DNA from: Burkholderia diffusa
GTDB lineage: Bacteria > Pseudomonadota > Gammaproteobacteria > Burkholderiales > Burkholderiaceae
DNA: 64,000 nt
Direction: 5' to 3'
Assembly (NCBI RefSeq): GCF_001718315.1
Contig: NZ_CP013362.1
Span: forward strand, 1,984,001-2,048,000
Under the pieces are notes generated by a model. It saw only the letters and a list, made by a program, of their open reading frames with translations. It had not been told where the DNA came from and searched no databases. Of the stretch, positions 1-10,023 are shown piece after piece. Both the position numbers and the translations under genes were made by a program. Position 1 is the first letter of the stretch. Each line of letters opens with the position of its first letter.

Positions 1-200
1 CCGCTCGTCGCGCTGTCCAACCCCGCAAGCAGGCCGAGCAGCGTCGATTTGCCCGACCCCGATGCGCCGACGATCGCGAGGCTGCTGCCAGGCCGCACCG
101 CGAACGTGATGCCGTCGAGGATCGTCAGCTCGCCCGTTGCATCGGCGACCCGCTTGCACACGTCATGGACTTCGATGATCGGATCGGTAATCTTGAACAT
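1..200 (-). CDS. ABC transporter ATP-binding protein, YbbA-like (5' part only)
   Basis: Only the first 66 or so codons are in the window; the gene runs off the left edge. The translation begins [18 protein letters not shown] and reaches a Walker A loop (GASGSGKST) near residue 48, which identifies an ABC ATPase. Its divergent position next to a TesA esterase matches the ybbA/tesA arrangement known in enterobacteria, where YbbA works with the permease YbbP. The assignment to YbbA rests on that context, because the signature and Walker B motifs lie outside the window. The start codon shares bases with the tesA start codon on the other strand (CATG at 198-201). Confidence 0.8.
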   Translation of the reverse strand, partial: MFKITDPIIEVHDVCKRVADATGELTILDGITFAVRPGSSLAIVGASGSGKSTLLGLLAGLDSATS

Positions 201-873
201 GGACACGACATTCCGCTGGAAAGGACGCGCGGCGCTCGCCGCGTTGCTGGCTACCCTGCTCGCAGCAAACGTGCCCGCACGCGCCGCGACGGCGGCGGCC
301 CCGACATCGGGCCAGCCCGCGCTCGTCGTGCTCGGCGACAGCCTGTCGGCCGAATACGGGTTGCCGCGGGACACCGGCTGGGTTGCGCTGCTGCGGCAAC
401 GGCTTGCGACCGAGCGGATCGATTATAGCGTCGCGAACGCAAGCGTCAGCGGCGACACCACGAGCGGCGGCCGCGCGCGGCTGCCTGCGGTGCTGCGACG
501 GCTCAAGCCGTCGATCGTCGTCGTCGAGCTCGGCTCGAACGATGCGCTGCGCGGCGTGCCGCTCGCAACGACCGAACAGAACCTGCGCGACATCATCGCC
601 GATGCGCGGCAGGCGCGCGCGAAGGTCGTGCTGGTAGGCATGTACGTGCCACCCAACTACGGGCCCGACTACACGCAGAAATTCCACGCAGTCTATACGC
701 GCCTGTCGAAGGAACTCGGCGTACCGCTCGTGCCGTTCCTGCTGGCCGGCATCGAGAACAAGCCGGAGATGTTCCAGTCGGATCAGATGCATCCCGCGCA
801 GCAGGCACAGGGCATCCTGCTCGACAACGTCTGGCCGACGCTGAAGCCGCTGCTCGGCAAGCCGCACGGCTGA
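199..873 (+). CDS. tesA: Periplasmic GDSL-type arylesterase / acyl-CoA thioesterase TesA
   Basis: This is a 224-residue SGNH/GDSL hydrolase. The first 30 residues ([20 protein letters not shown] onward, ending near ARA) form a Sec signal peptide, so the enzyme should be periplasmic. The nucleophile block GDSL lies near residue 47, GSNDALRG supplies the Asn block, and DQMHP near the C-terminus supplies the catalytic Asp and His. Family members hydrolyse acyl thioesters and short esters and also show lysophospholipase activity. The frame stays open upstream to 49, but the ATG at 199 gives a clean signal peptide and abuts the divergent ABC gene. A strong hairpin terminator follows. Confidence 0.93.
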   Translation: MDTTFRWKGRAALAALLATLLAANVPARAATAAAPTSGQPALVVLGDSLSAEYGLPRDTGWVALLRQRLATERIDYSVANASVSGDTTSGGRARLPAVLRRLKPSIVVVELGSNDALRGVPLATTEQNLRDIIADARQARAKVVLVGMYVPPNYGPDYTQKFHAVYTRLSKELGVPLVPFLLAGIENKPEMFQSDQMHPAQQAQGILLDNVWPTLKPLLGKPHG

Positions 874-903
874 TCTCGCGACGCATCTTCGTCACGCGAA
901 AGC

Positions 904-932
904 AAAAAGCCCCGCTTCGAGCGGGGCTTCTT
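904..932. terminator. Bidirectional rho-independent terminator between tesA and ppiD
   Basis: AGCCCCGC (908-915) and GCGGGGCT (921-928) form an 8-bp perfect stem with loop TTCGA. An A-run precedes it and a T-rich stretch follows. It lies between two converging genes and can serve both. Confidence 0.85.
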
Positions 933-986
933 GTTGCTGCACGCGAAACCGTGAACGGCGCTTCGCATGCTTGGCTTGGTCGTGGC

Positions 987-2921
987 TTAGTTGCCGCCGT
1001 CCTGCGACTGGCTCTGCGTGGTGCCGTACAGCTTCACCTTCGAGCGGTCGCGCAGCGCGGCGAGATACGCCTCGCCTTCGCTTTGCGCTTCGACCTGCGC
1101 CATCTGCTGCTGCGCGGCCGCAAGCTGTTGCGGATCGACGGCCGTACCCGGGATCACCGCATTTACGCGATAGATCGCATAGCCGTCCGCGCCGAGATCG
1201 ACGCCGACGTATGCCGGCAGCGTCTTCGCATCGATCTTGTAGACGGCGCTCAGCGCCGCCGGCGTCAGCCCCTGCGACTGCGTGCGCGACACCTTCTGAG
1301 CGGCCGTGAAGCCATCCGCCGATTTCGACTTCTGCAGCTCGGCCAGCTTCGCCGCGCCGTCCTTCTTCGCGAGTTCCGCGGCCTGCTCGGCGATGACCTT
1401 CTGACGCACCGCATCCTTGATCGTGTCGAGTGCCGGCACGGCAGCCGGCTTGTAGTCGGTCACGCGCGCCGAGATCAGCGTGTTGTTGCCCACGTCGATG
1501 GCCTGCGTGTTGTTCCGGTTCTTCACCGAGTCGTTCGCGAACACGGCGGCGAGGAACTTCGGATTGTTCAGCGGGCTCGTCGGCGGCAGTTGCGGATTCG
1601 GCACCGGTGTGACGGTGGCCGTCTGGATCGTCAGCTTGTACTTGTCGGCGGCCGGCTGCAGCGTCTTCGCCTTTTCATAGACGGTCGACGTAAAACCTTC
1701 CGCGTTGTCCGAGAACGCCTTCGCCGCGTACTGCTGCTTCAGGTCGACTGCGATCTGGTCCTTCACGTCCGCGAACGGCTTGACCACCGACGGCTTCACT
1801 TCCGTTGCCTTCAGGATGTGGAAGCCGAGATCCGATTGAACGACACCGCTCACGTCGCCCTGCTTCAGCGCGAATGCGGCATCGTCGAACGCCTTGCCGC
1901 CCGCGGTCGAGCCGCGCGTGATGAAGCCCAGATCGCCGCCCTTCGCCGCCGACGGCGCGTCCTGCGAGTTCTTCTGCGCGATCTGCGCGAACTGGTCGGG
2001 ATGCGCCTTCACGTCGGCCAGCAGTTGCTCGGCCTTCGCCTTCGCGGCCGCCTTGTCGGCGGCGCTCGCGTCGCTCGCCGCGGCGATGAAGATGTGGCTC
2101 ACGCGCACCTGCGCTTCCGAGCGGAAGTGCGTCGGGTTGTCGTCGTAGAACTTCTTGATGTCGGCATCGGTCGGCTGCGCGCTCGCGGCAGCAGCCGCCG
2201 GCGAATAGACGAGATACTGGATCGTCGCGGTTTCCGGCGTCGCGAAGTTCTGCTTGTGCGCGTCGTAGTACGCGGCGAGCTGTGCGTCGGTCGGCTGCAC
2301 TTTCGCCGCATAGTCGCTCGCCTTCAGCACGAGCGCCTGCACTTCACGCTGCTGCGCCGCCAGTTCCGACAGCCGTTGTGCCGGACCCTTCGGCGTGAAT
2401 GCGCTTGCCACGATGCTCGCCGGAATCTGCTGCAACGCGAGGCTGTAGCGCACGCGTTCCTGGTACTGCTCGGGCGTCATCCCCTGGAACGACAACAATT
2501 GCGCATAGCGCTGGACGTCGATCGTACCGTCGGGTTTCTTCAGCGACGCGATCATCGGGTCGCTCATCAGCGCGTCGCGCACTGCGTTGTCGGATGCGGT
2601 CAAGTGCAGGCGCTGCGTCTCGTCGGCCAGCACACGTTGCTGGATCAGGCCATCGAGCACTTGCTTGCGATGTTCAGGCGTGTCGAACGCCTTGATGTCG
2701 AACTGCCCGCCGAGCGCCTGGCGCGCCTGGTCGATCTGCTGGCGGAACGCGCCGTCGAATTCGACCCGCGTGATCTTGTGCCCGTTGACCGCCGCGACGT
2801 TCGCGCTGTCGTCGAAGAAGCCGCGGAAACCTTGGATCCCCACGAAACCCAGCCCCGGCAATACGATCAGGAGCAGGAGCGCCATCATCAGGCGCTGGTG
2901 ATTACGAAAGAAATCGAGCAT
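987..2921 (-). CDS. ppiD: Membrane-anchored periplasmic chaperone / peptidyl-prolyl isomerase PpiD
   Basis: This 644-residue protein has one N-terminal membrane anchor (about residues 11-30, hydrophobic after MLDFFRNHQR). A SurA-N-like chaperone segment follows, then a parvulin domain starting near the AQVRVSHIFI motif (about residue 265), and a long C-terminal region. The architecture and length fit PpiD, which assists folding of newly exported proteins near the Sec translocon. It is transcribed away from the tRNA pair and lon, and lies in the same strand-run as lon, clpX, clpP and tig. The parvulin domain of PpiD is often weakly active or inactive, and this cannot be judged here. Confidence 0.93.
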   Translation of the reverse strand: MLDFFRNHQRLMMALLLLIVLPGLGFVGIQGFRGFFDDSANVAAVNGHKITRVEFDGAFRQQIDQARQALGGQFDIKAFDTPEHRKQVLDGLIQQRVLADETQRLHLTASDNAVRDALMSDPMIASLKKPDGTIDVQRYAQLLSFQGMTPEQYQERVRYSLALQQIPASIVASAFTPKGPAQRLSELAAQQREVQALVLKASDYAAKVQPTDAQLAAYYDAHKQNFATPETATIQYLVYSPAAAAASAQPTDADIKKFYDDNPTHFRSEAQVRVSHIFIAAASDASAADKAAAKAKAEQLLADVKAHPDQFAQIAQKNSQDAPSAAKGGDLGFITRGSTAGGKAFDDAAFALKQGDVSGVVQSDLGFHILKATEVKPSVVKPFADVKDQIAVDLKQQYAAKAFSDNAEGFTSTVYEKAKTLQPAADKYKLTIQTATVTPVPNPQLPPTSPLNNPKFLAAVFANDSVKNRNNTQAIDVGNNTLISARVTDYKPAAVPALDTIKDAVRQKVIAEQAAELAKKDGAAKLAELQKSKSADGFTAAQKVSRTQSQGLTPAALSAVYKIDAKTLPAYVGVDLGADGYAIYRVNAVIPGTAVDPQQLAAAQQQMAQVEAQSEGEAYLAALRDRSKVKLYGTTQSQSQDGGN

Positions 2922-3023
2922 GCGTGACGGGAAAATTGGACAAAACGTCCGATATTACAACATACGGGGTGGCACGGGAGAAAAGCAGGTGCGCAACGAA
3001 CGGGCGCAACCGACGACGCGAAT

Positions 3024-3052
3024 GAAAAAGCCCGCACGAGGCGGGCTTTTTC
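3024..3052 (-). terminator. Rho-independent terminator after tRNA-Asp
   Basis: GAAAAAGCCCGC (3024-3035) pairs with GCGGGCTTTTTC (3041-3052) around the loop ACGAG. The U-run reads on the minus strand, directly after the tRNA-Asp 3' end. Confidence 0.8.
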
Positions 3053-3058
3053 ATTTTC

Positions 3059-3135
3059 TGGCGGAGCGGACGGGACTCGAACCCGCGACCCCCGGCGTGA
3101 CAGGCCGGTATTCTAACCGACTGAACTACCGCTCC
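3059..3135 (-). tRNA. tRNA-Asp (anticodon GTC)
   Basis: The minus strand folds as a 77-nt tRNA with encoded CCA (3059-3061). The acceptor stem pairs GGAGCGG with CCGCTCC, the T-arm is GCGGGTTCGAGTCCCGT, and the anticodon loop is CTGTCAC, giving GTC. Confidence 0.97.
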
Positions 3136-3158
3136 TTGGTCTGGCTGAATCAGGAAAC

Positions 3159-3234
3159 TGGTGGGTGCTGAGGGGTTCGAACCCCCGACCTACGCCTTGT
3201 AAGGGCGCCGCTCTACCAGCTGAGCTAAGCACCC
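3159..3234 (-). tRNA. tRNA-Val (anticodon TAC)
   Basis: The minus strand folds as a 76-nt tRNA with encoded CCA (3159-3161). The acceptor stem pairs GGGTGCT with AGCACCC, the anticodon loop is CTTACAA (TAC), and the T-loop is GGTTCGAAC. It lies 23 nt upstream of tRNA-Asp, so the two are probably co-transcribed. Confidence 0.97.
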
Positions 3235-3376
3235 GTTTCCGATTCGTTCTGGCTGCGATCTGCGTTTCGGCATCAACAACCAGCGAGCCCGCAAGTTTAA
3301 TTCATCCCCGATCATTTTGCCAAGCCCGCTGGCAAAAAATTTTAATGGCGGCTCAACACTCAATGCCGACGCACAT

Positions 3377-3405
3377 AAAAAAACCCGCGGACGCGCCGCG
3401 GGTTT
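3377..3405 (-). terminator. Rho-independent terminator of lon
   Basis: AAACCCGCGG (3381-3390) and CCGCGGGTTT (3396-3405) form a 10-bp stem with loop ACGCG. The A-run at 3377-3383 becomes the U-tract in the minus-strand transcript, 34 nt after the lon stop. Confidence 0.88.
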
Positions 3406-3438
3406 CGTGAACAACCGTCAGAGACGGCGTTCAGGTTT

Positions 3439-5862
3439 TCAGTGCTTCACGACTTCCGTCGAGCCGGCATCCTTCGCCGCTTCGCCGACCGGTGCCGCAG
3501 CCTTCGCCTCTTCTTCCGGCGGCAGCGGGGTCGGCGTACGTTCGAGCGCGAGCTCCAGCACCTTGTCGATCCAGCGGACCGGCACGATCTCGATCGCGTT
3601 CTTCACGTTGTCCGGAATGTCCGCGAGATCCTTCACGTTCTCTTCCGGAATCAGCACGAGCTTGATGCCGCCGCGATGCGCAGCCAGCAGCTTTTCCTTC
3701 AGCCCGCCGATCGGCAGCACTTCACCACGCAGCGTGATCTCGCCCGTCATCGCGACATCGGCACGCACGGGAATGCCCGTCAGCACCGACACCAGCGCGG
3801 TCGTCATCGCACCGCCGGCGGACGGACCGTCCTTCGGCGTCGCGCCTTCCGGCACGTGGATGTGGATGTCCTGCTTCTCGAACGCCTCGTCCTTGATACC
3901 CAGACGGCGCGAACGCGAGCGCACAACCGAACGCGCGGCCTCGACCGACTCCTTCATCACGTCGCCGAGCGAACCGGTGCGGATCACGTTGCCCTTACCC
4001 GGCATCACCGCGGCTTCGATCGTCAGCAGATCGCCGCCGACTTCCGTCCACGCGAGGCCCGTCACCTGACCGACCTGGTTTTCCTTCGCCGCGAGGCCGA
4101 AGTCGTACTTGCGCACGCCGAGGAACGTATCGAGGTTCTCGCCATCGACCTTGATCGCTCCCGATGCCTTCTTCAGCAGCAGCATCTTCACGACCTTGCG
4201 GCAGATCTTCGACACTTCCCGCTCGAGCGAGCGCACACCGGCTTCGCGCGTGTAGTAGCGGATGATGTCGCGGATCGCTTGCTCGGTGACCTCGATCTCG
4301 CCGTCCTTCAGGCCGTTGTTCTTCTTCTGCTTCGGCAGCAGATAGCGCTGCGCGATGCTGACCTTCTCGTCTTCCGTGTAACCCGACAGACGAATCACTT
4401 CCATCCGGTCGAGCAGCGGCGGCGGGATGTTCAGCGAGTTCGACGTCGCGACGAACATCACGTCCGACAGGTCGAAATCGACTTCGATGTAGTGGTCGGC
4501 GAACGTGTGGTTCTGTTCCGGATCGAGCACTTCGAGCAGCGCCGACGACGGATCGCCGCGGAAATCCATGCCCATCTTGTCGACTTCGTCGAGCAGGAAG
4601 AGCGGATTGCGCACGCCGACCTTCGCGAGGCTTTGCAGGATCTTGCCCGGCATCGAGCCGATGTACGTACGGCGGTGACCGCGGATCTCGGCTTCGTCAC
4701 GCACGCCGCCGAGCGCCATCCGGACGAACTTGCGGTTCGTCGCACGAGCGATCGACTGACCGAGCGAGGTCTTGCCGACGCCCGGGGGCCCGACGAGGCA
4801 CAGGATCGGCGCCTTCACCTTGTCCACGCGCTGCTGCACAGCGAGGTACTCGAGAATGCGTTCCTTCACCTTCTCGAGGCCGAAGTGATCCTCGTCGAGC
4901 ACCTGCTCGGCGTTCGACAGATCATTGTTGACCTTGCTCTTCTTGCGCCACGGCAAGCCGATCAGCGTGTCGATGTAGTTGCGCACGACCGTCGCTTCGG
5001 CCGACATCGGCGACATCAGCTTCAGCTTCTTGAGCTCGGCATCGGCCTTCTTCTTCGCTTCCTTCGGCATGCGCGCGGCGTTGATGCGCTTCTCGAGCTC
5101 CTCGAGATCCGCACCCTCTTCGCCTTCGCCCAGTTCCTTCTGGATCGCCTTGACCTGTTCGTTCAGGTAGTACTCGCGCTGGCTCTTTTCCATCTGGCGC
5201 TTCACGCGCCCGCGGATGCGCTTTTCGACCTGCAGGATGTCGATCTCGGCTTCGAGCTGCGCGAGCAGGTGCTCGAGACGCTCGATGACCGGGAACATCT
5301 CGAGGATGTGCTGCTTCTGGTCGAGCTTGAGCGGCAGGCGCTCGGCGATCATGTCCGCGAGGCGACCGGCTTCATCGATGCCCGACAGCGACGTGAGAAT
5401 CTCCGGCGGGATCTTCTTGTTCAGCTTCACGTACTGGTCGAACTGCGACACGATCGCGCGGCGCAGCGCTTCCGTTTCCGCGCTGTCGGCGTGATCGGGC
5501 TCGAGCGGCATGACTTCACAGGAGAACTGCGTCTCCTGCTCTTCGATCGACAACGCCTTCGCACGCTGCAGACCCTCGACGAGCACCTTCACGGTGCCGT
5601 CCGGCAGCTTCAGCATCTGCAGGATGTTGGCGATACAACCGACCTCGTACATGTCCTTTTCGGTCGGCTCGTCCTTGGCCGCAGTTTTCTGGGCGACGAG
5701 CATGATGTGCTTGCCGCCTTCCATCGCTGCTTCGAGGGCCTTGATCGATTTCGGCCGGCCGACGAAGAGCGGAATGACCATGTGCGGGAAAACGACGACA
5801 TCCCGCAGCGGCAGCAGCGGGAGCGTGATGCGTTCCGGCGGGAGAAGTTGGGTGCCTGACAT
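3439..5862 (-). CDS. lon: ATP-dependent protease Lon
   Basis: This 807-residue protein is full length for bacterial LonA. It has an N-terminal substrate-binding domain ([19 protein letters not shown]), a coiled-coil segment, and an AAA+ module with Walker A GPPGVGKT near residue 360 and Walker [11 protein letters not shown]. The C-terminal protease domain carries the catalytic Ser in [11 protein letters not shown] and Lys in [10 protein letters not shown]. Lon is a cytosolic homo-oligomer that degrades misfolded and short-lived regulatory proteins. It sits next to clpX-clpP-tig in the arrangement common in proteobacteria but keeps its own terminator. The tail after the protease domain is Ala/Glu/Pro-rich and probably disordered. 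Confidence 0.98.
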   Translation of the reverse strand: MSGTQLLPPERITLPLLPLRDVVVFPHMVIPLFVGRPKSIKALEAAMEGGKHIMLVAQKTAAKDEPTEKDMYEVGCIANILQMLKLPDGTVKVLVEGLQRAKALSIEEQETQFSCEVMPLEPDHADSAETEALRRAIVSQFDQYVKLNKKIPPEILTSLSGIDEAGRLADMIAERLPLKLDQKQHILEMFPVIERLEHLLAQLEAEIDILQVEKRIRGRVKRQMEKSQREYYLNEQVKAIQKELGEGEEGADLEELEKRINAARMPKEAKKKADAELKKLKLMSPMSAEATVVRNYIDTLIGLPWRKKSKVNNDLSNAEQVLDEDHFGLEKVKERILEYLAVQQRVDKVKAPILCLVGPPGVGKTSLGQSIARATNRKFVRMALGGVRDEAEIRGHRRTYIGSMPGKILQSLAKVGVRNPLFLLDEVDKMGMDFRGDPSSALLEVLDPEQNHTFADHYIEVDFDLSDVMFVATSNSLNIPPPLLDRMEVIRLSGYTEDEKVSIAQRYLLPKQKKNNGLKDGEIEVTEQAIRDIIRYYTREAGVRSLEREVSKICRKVVKMLLLKKASGAIKVDGENLDTFLGVRKYDFGLAAKENQVGQVTGLAWTEVGGDLLTIEAAVMPGKGNVIRTGSLGDVMKESVEAARSVVRSRSRRLGIKDEAFEKQDIHIHVPEGATPKDGPSAGGAMTTALVSVLTGIPVRADVAMTGEITLRGEVLPIGGLKEKLLAAHRGGIKLVLIPEENVKDLADIPDNVKNAIEIVPVRWIDKVLELALERTPTPLPPEEEAKAAAPVGEAAKDAGSTEVVKH

Positions 5863-5998
5863 TTCATTTCCCCATGAGTGGAATCAATTGTTCGGTAATT
5901 GAGGCCGCCACAACGAATTGCAAGCCTTCAAGTGCGGGAAATATTCGGTAAGAAAGTAACCACCGCGTGTCGAGTCAGAGTTACCCACAAGATAAACG

Positions 5999-6036
5999 AA
6001 AAAAAGCCGCCCACGGACTCATGAACGGCCTTTTTC
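5999..6036 (-). terminator. Probable terminator after clpX
   Basis: On the minus strand AAAAAGGCCG and CGGCTTTTTTT flank a 15-nt centre, giving a short GC stem extended by A-U pairs and ending in a U-run. It lies 24 nt after the clpX stop. The stem is short, so confidence is moderate. Confidence 0.55.
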
Positions 6037-6059
6037 GCAGAACATCGTCGGCAAGCCGG

Positions 6060-7331
6060 TCAGTTCGAACCCGCCACTTTCGGCGTGTCCTCGTAGATCA
6101 GCAGAGGCTTGCCATCGCCATCGATGACGTTCTCGTCGATGATGACCTTGCTGACCCCTTTCATCGTCGGCAGCTCGTACATCACGTCGAGCAATGCCTG
6201 TTCGATGATCGAACGCAAACCGCGCGCGCCGGTCTTGCGGCGGATCGCCTTGCGGGCGACTGCCTGCAGCGCGCCCGGCCGGATTTCCAGCTCGACGCGC
6301 TCCATCGCGAACAGCTTGTGATACTGCTTGACGAGGGCATTCTTCGGCTCGACGAGGATCTTCATCAACGCGGCTTCATCGAGCTTGCCGAGCGTCGCGA
6401 CCACCGGCAGACGGCCGATCAATTCGGGGATCAGACCGAATTTGATGAGGTCTTCCGGTTCGGTTTCGCGCAGCACTTCGCCCGCGTCGCGCTCCTGCTT
6501 GCTCTTGACCGTCGCGCCGAAGCCGATGCCCGTCTTTTCCGTGCGATCGGTAATCACCTTCTCGAGGCCGTCGAACGCACCGCCGCAGATGAACAGGATG
6601 TTGGTCGTGTCGACCTGGATGAAATCCTGGTTCGGGTGCTTGCGCCCGCCCTGCGGCGGCACCGACGCCATCGTGCCCTCGACGAGCTTCAGCAGCGCCT
6701 GCTGGACGCCCTCGCCCGACACGTCGCGCGTGATCGACGGGTTGTCCGACTTGCGGCTGATCTTGTCGATTTCATCGATGTAGACGATCCCGCGCTGGGC
6801 CTTGTCGACCTCGTAGTTGCAGTTCTGCAACAGCTTCTGGATGATGTTCTCGACGTCCTCGCCGACATAGCCGGCTTCGGTCAGCGTCGTCGCGTCGGCG
6901 ATCACGAACGGCACGTTCAGCAACCGCGCGAGCGTCTGCGCAAGCAGCGTCTTGCCGGAGCCCGTCGGGCCGATCAGCAGGATGTTGCTCTTCGACAGCT
7001 CGACGTCGTCCTTCTTGTCGAGATGCTTCAGGCGCTTGTAGTGGTTGTACACGGCCACCGCGAGGATCTTCTTCGCGCGCTCCTGGCCGATCACGTACTG
7101 ATCGAGGATGTCGCGAATTTCCTGCGGGCTCGGCAGATCCGACCGGGACAGGCTGGCCTCGACGCCGGCGGCAGCCGCCTCGTCGCGAATGATCTCGTTG
7201 CAGAGGTCGATGCACTCATCGCAGATGAATACCGACGGGCCCGCAATGAGTTTCTTCACCTCATGCTGGCTCTTCCCGCAAAACGAGCAATACAACAGCT
7301 TCTCGCTGTTCGAACCTTTTTTGTCCGCCAT
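6060..7331 (-). CDS. clpX: ATP-dependent Clp protease ATP-binding subunit ClpX
   Basis: This 423-residue AAA+ unfoldase is the usual length for the family. The N-terminal zinc-binding domain has four Cys at about residues 15, 18, 37 and 40 (CSFC and CDEC). Walker A is GPTGSGKT, Walker B is VYIDEIDK, and sensor and arginine-finger regions follow. ClpX recognises tagged substrates such as ssrA-tagged proteins, unfolds them and feeds them to ClpP. It lies 164 nt downstream of clpP on the same strand, and a shared transcript is likely. Confidence 0.98.
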   Translation of the reverse strand: MADKKGSNSEKLLYCSFCGKSQHEVKKLIAGPSVFICDECIDLCNEIIRDEAAAAGVEASLSRSDLPSPQEIRDILDQYVIGQERAKKILAVAVYNHYKRLKHLDKKDDVELSKSNILLIGPTGSGKTLLAQTLARLLNVPFVIADATTLTEAGYVGEDVENIIQKLLQNCNYEVDKAQRGIVYIDEIDKISRKSDNPSITRDVSGEGVQQALLKLVEGTMASVPPQGGRKHPNQDFIQVDTTNILFICGGAFDGLEKVITDRTEKTGIGFGATVKSKQERDAGEVLRETEPEDLIKFGLIPELIGRLPVVATLGKLDEAALMKILVEPKNALVKQYHKLFAMERVELEIRPGALQAVARKAIRRKTGARGLRSIIEQALLDVMYELPTMKGVSKVIIDENVIDGDGKPLLIYEDTPKVAGSN

Positions 7332-7495
7332 GAATGTAGAGCCTCCGGACAGGTAAATGACATGATACGCCGAATGCTCCGAACGCCGCGCCTAGGGCGC
7401 GACCGGAGCCGGCTGGATGCGCTTGCCGCAGATGCTCAGGGCACTCGGGACATTGCGACGGCGCCGCCCGAATCGGGGCGGCACCCCACTTAAGC

Positions 7496-8149
7496 TTACG
7501 GGCGCTTCAGCAGCACCTGATCGATCAGCCCGTACGCCTTCGCGTCCTCGCTCGACATGAAGTTATCACGGTCGGTGTCGCGCGCGATGCGCTCGACGTC
7601 CTGGCCCGTATGCTGCGCGAGCAGGTTGTTCAACCGTTCCTTCAGGTAAAGGATTTCGCGTGCCTGGATCTCGATGTCGGACGCCTGGCCGCGCGCGCCA
7701 CCGAGCGGCTGGTGAATCATCACGCGCGAGTTCGGCAGCGCGAAACGCTTGCCCTTCGCGCCCGACGCGAGCAGGAACGCACCCATGCTGGCCGCGAGGC
7801 CCATGCAGAGGGTCGACACGTCCGGCTTGATGAACTGCATCGTGTCGTAGATCGCCATCCCGGCCGACACCGAGCCGCCCGGGCTGTTGATGTAGAGGCT
7901 GATGTCCTTGTCGGGATTCTCGCTCTCGAGAAACAGCAATTGCGCGACCACGAGGTTGGCGGTCTGGTCGTTCACTTCGCCGACCATGAACACCAGACGC
8001 TCCTTCAGGAGACGCGAATAGATATCGTACGAACGCTCGCCGCGGCCGCTCGTTTCGACGACGATCGGCACCAGCCCCAGCGCTTGCGCCTCGAAACCCT
8101 GCGGCGCGTTCGAAGCAAGCATGTCCAGCAATTCAGCGCGAGTGATCAT
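7496..8149 (-). CDS. clpP: ATP-dependent Clp protease proteolytic subunit ClpP
   Basis: This 217-residue serine protease has the catalytic triad visible as Ser121 ([10 protein letters not shown]), His146 (VMIHQPLG) and Asp195 (DTDRD). These spacings match the Escherichia coli enzyme. ClpP forms a tetradecameric barrel capped by ClpX or ClpA. The short N-terminal extension (about 30 residues before the conserved [20 protein letters not shown] region) resembles the processed propeptide of other ClpPs. It lies between tig and clpX on the same strand. Confidence 0.98.
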
Positions 8150-8235
8150 TCAATGAACCTTGTTCGAATGGAAAATTGAACGGAGGGAAGCCGCCCGCTC
8201 AATCGCCATATTAATGGCAACCGTGCGCTTGACGT

Positions 8236-8278
8236 AAAAACGGCGTGCGGGCCGTCGCTCCGACAGCCGGCACGCCGC
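8236..8278 (-). terminator. Probable terminator after tig
   Basis: CGGCGTGC (8241-8248) pairs with GCACGCCG (8270-8277) across a 21-nt loop that can itself pair further. The five A bases at 8236-8240 give a U-run on the minus strand. It may terminate or attenuate read-through from tig into clpP. Confidence 0.6.
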
Positions 8279-8289
8279 TAGAGCGACAC

Positions 8290-9636
8290 TTACGCTTGCG
8301 CCGATGCGCTCGCGAGTGCCTCGAAGCTCACTTCCTTGTCCGTCACCTTTGCCTTGCCCAGCACGAAGTCGACGACGTTGCTTTCAACGACGAACGCTTC
8401 CATCTCGGCGAGGCGCTGCTGGTTCGAATAATACCAGCGGACCACTTCCTTCGGGTCTTCGTAGCTCTTCGCGAACTCGTCGACTTCCGCGCGGATCTGC
8501 TCCGGCTTCGCTTCGAGGCCGTTCGACTTCACGAGCTCGGCCAGCACGAGGCCCAGCTTCACGCGACGCTCTGCCTGCTCGGCGAACATCTCGGCCGGGA
8601 TCGGTGCGTCCTTCGCGTTCGGCACGCCGCGCTGCGCCAGATCCTGGCGAGCCATTTCAACGAGGCGTTGCTGATCCTGCTCGATCAGCGCCTTCGGCAC
8701 GTCGAGTTCGGAAATTTTCAACAGCGCGTCCATCACCTGGTTCTTGACGATGGCTTGCGTGCGGCGCTTCGCTTCGCGCTCGAGGTTTTCCTTGATTTCG
8801 GCGCGCATCTTCGTCAGGTCGCCGTCTTCGATGCCGAGCGACTTCGCGAATTCCGCGTCGATTTCCGGCATGTGCGGCCACTCGATCTTCTTCATCGTGA
8901 CCGTGAATTGCGCCGTCTTGCCCGCCACGTCCTTGCCGTGGTAGTCGTCCGGGAACTTCAGGTCGAACGTACGCTGTTCGCCGACCTTCAGGCCCAGCGC
9001 AGCCGTTTCGAATTCCGGCAGCATGCGGCCTTCGCCGAGCACGAACGGGAAGTCTTCAGCCGTGCCGCCCTGGAATGCGACGTCGTCGATCTTGCCGACG
9101 AAATCGACCGTCACGCGGTCGCCGTTCTTCGCTGCGGTGTCCGCACCGCCGTCGCCGTGCTCGCCGGCTTCGCCGCGCGCGTGGAAGTGCACGCGCTGCT
9201 TGCGCAGGATTTCCAGCGTGCGGTCGATTTCGGCGTCGCCGATCGACGTCGTCGAGCGCTCGACTTCGGCCGTGGCCAGATCGCCGATCTTCACTTCCGG
9301 GTAAACCTCGAACGTCGCGTCGAACGCGTATGCATCCTCAGCCTGCTCCTGCTTCGGCTCGAAGCTCGGCTGACCGGCGACGCGCAGGTTCTCCGCGCGG
9401 CTGATCGTGAAGAATTCCTGGCCGATCTTGTCGCTCAGCACTTCCGCCTCGACCTGACCCGAGTACTGCTGGGCGACCATCTTGAGCGGCACCTTGCCCG
9501 GGCGGAAACCCGGCATGCGAACGTTCTTCGCGAGTTTCTGGATACGGGCGTCGATTTCCTTCTGCACGGTGTCCTTCGGCAGGGAAATCGTCACGCGGCG
9601 TTCAAGCTTGCCGAGGTTCTCAACAACGTTAGCCAT
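8290..9636 (-). CDS. tig: Trigger factor, ribosome-associated chaperone
   Basis: This 448-residue protein starts at the ATG encoding [20 protein letters not shown]. The frame is open farther upstream, but that extension does not resemble the family. The N-terminal ribosome-binding domain has the signature [11 protein letters not shown] central FKBP-type isomerase domain ([14 protein letters not shown], about residues 170-255) and a long helical C-terminal chaperone domain follow. Trigger factor binds the ribosome exit site and shields nascent chains. It is the first gene of the tig-clpP-clpX block, and the co-location is standard in proteobacteria. Confidence 0.97.
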   Translation of the reverse strand: MANVVENLGKLERRVTISLPKDTVQKEIDARIQKLAKNVRMPGFRPGKVPLKMVAQQYSGQVEAEVLSDKIGQEFFTISRAENLRVAGQPSFEPKQEQAEDAYAFDATFEVYPEVKIGDLATAEVERSTTSIGDAEIDRTLEILRKQRVHFHARGEAGEHGDGGADTAAKNGDRVTVDFVGKIDDVAFQGGTAEDFPFVLGEGRMLPEFETAALGLKVGEQRTFDLKFPDDYHGKDVAGKTAQFTVTMKKIEWPHMPEIDAEFAKSLGIEDGDLTKMRAEIKENLEREAKRRTQAIVKNQVMDALLKISELDVPKALIEQDQQRLVEMARQDLAQRGVPNAKDAPIPAEMFAEQAERRVKLGLVLAELVKSNGLEAKPEQIRAEVDEFAKSYEDPKEVVRWYYSNQQRLAEMEAFVVESNVVDFVLGKAKVTDKEVSFEALASASAQA

Positions 9637-9809
9637 GGCTTCAATCGTCCTAAAATTATTCGAGCGAATCGGGTTTTCCTTGCCGTGCCTGCCTGCAGCG
9701 TGAGGTGCATCGCATGCCCACGCCGCGCCGGAGCGCCACGCCATCCCTGCACGCGCCGGATGGCTAGCGCAAGCGGCTCGGAGCACGGCTTTGGCCGGAA
9801 GAATCGACT

Positions 9810-9818
9810 ATTCTAGCA
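9810..9818 (-). promoter_or_regulatory. Extended -10 promoter element for tig
   Basis: The minus strand reads TGCTAGAAT, a TGn plus TAGAAT extended -10. It lies about 175 nt upstream of the tig start codon in an otherwise GC-rich gap. No good -35 is visible at 16-18 bp. Confidence 0.4.
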
Positions 9819-9912
9819 AACAATTTTCCTCGCACCGCCAGATCGGCACGACAACGACGCGGACCGACCATGCCGCGCGCGCGCCTGTACGGCGATGCGT
9901 GCGGATCGCCGC

Positions 9913-9928
9913 TATGCCGAACGGCATA
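9913..9928. promoter_or_regulatory. 16-bp inverted repeat, candidate operator upstream of glycerate kinase
   Basis: The sequence TATGCCGAACGGCATA has perfect 7-bp arms around an AA centre. Size and symmetry suit a dimeric winged-helix regulator, and the downstream gene at 11232 encodes a MarR-family protein. No T-run follows, so it is not a terminator. Confidence 0.45.
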
Positions 9929-10023
9929 TCCCCCGCGACCCCGCCATCCTGTAAGCTCCGATTGAGGGTGCGCCGTAGTCGCGGCCGCCATTTTTCATAC
10001 CAATCACGCCTTCCGGAGACACC

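Larger units (their letters stand above)
9637..10023. other. Intergenic region between divergent tig and glycerate kinase
   Basis: This 387-bp gap has no convincing gene. It holds an extended -10-like element facing tig (minus strand, 9810-9818) and a 16-bp inverted repeat (9913-9928) about 95 bp before the glycerate kinase start. The ribosome-binding site CCGGAGA lies just before 10024. Confidence 0.6.

Noticed and set aside
951..2927. A long plus-strand frame opposite ppiD
   Set aside because: The translation is Arg/Leu-rich low complexity with no motif, and PpiD on the other strand is unequivocal.
3442..5859. An 805-codon plus-strand frame opposite lon
   Set aside because: It exactly mirrors lon and has the Arg/His/Asp bias of an antisense frame.
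5926..5932. CTTGAAG on the minus strand upstream of lon as a sigma32 -35 box
   Set aside because: No CCCCAT-type -10 at a suitable distance, so a heat-shock promoter could not be supported.
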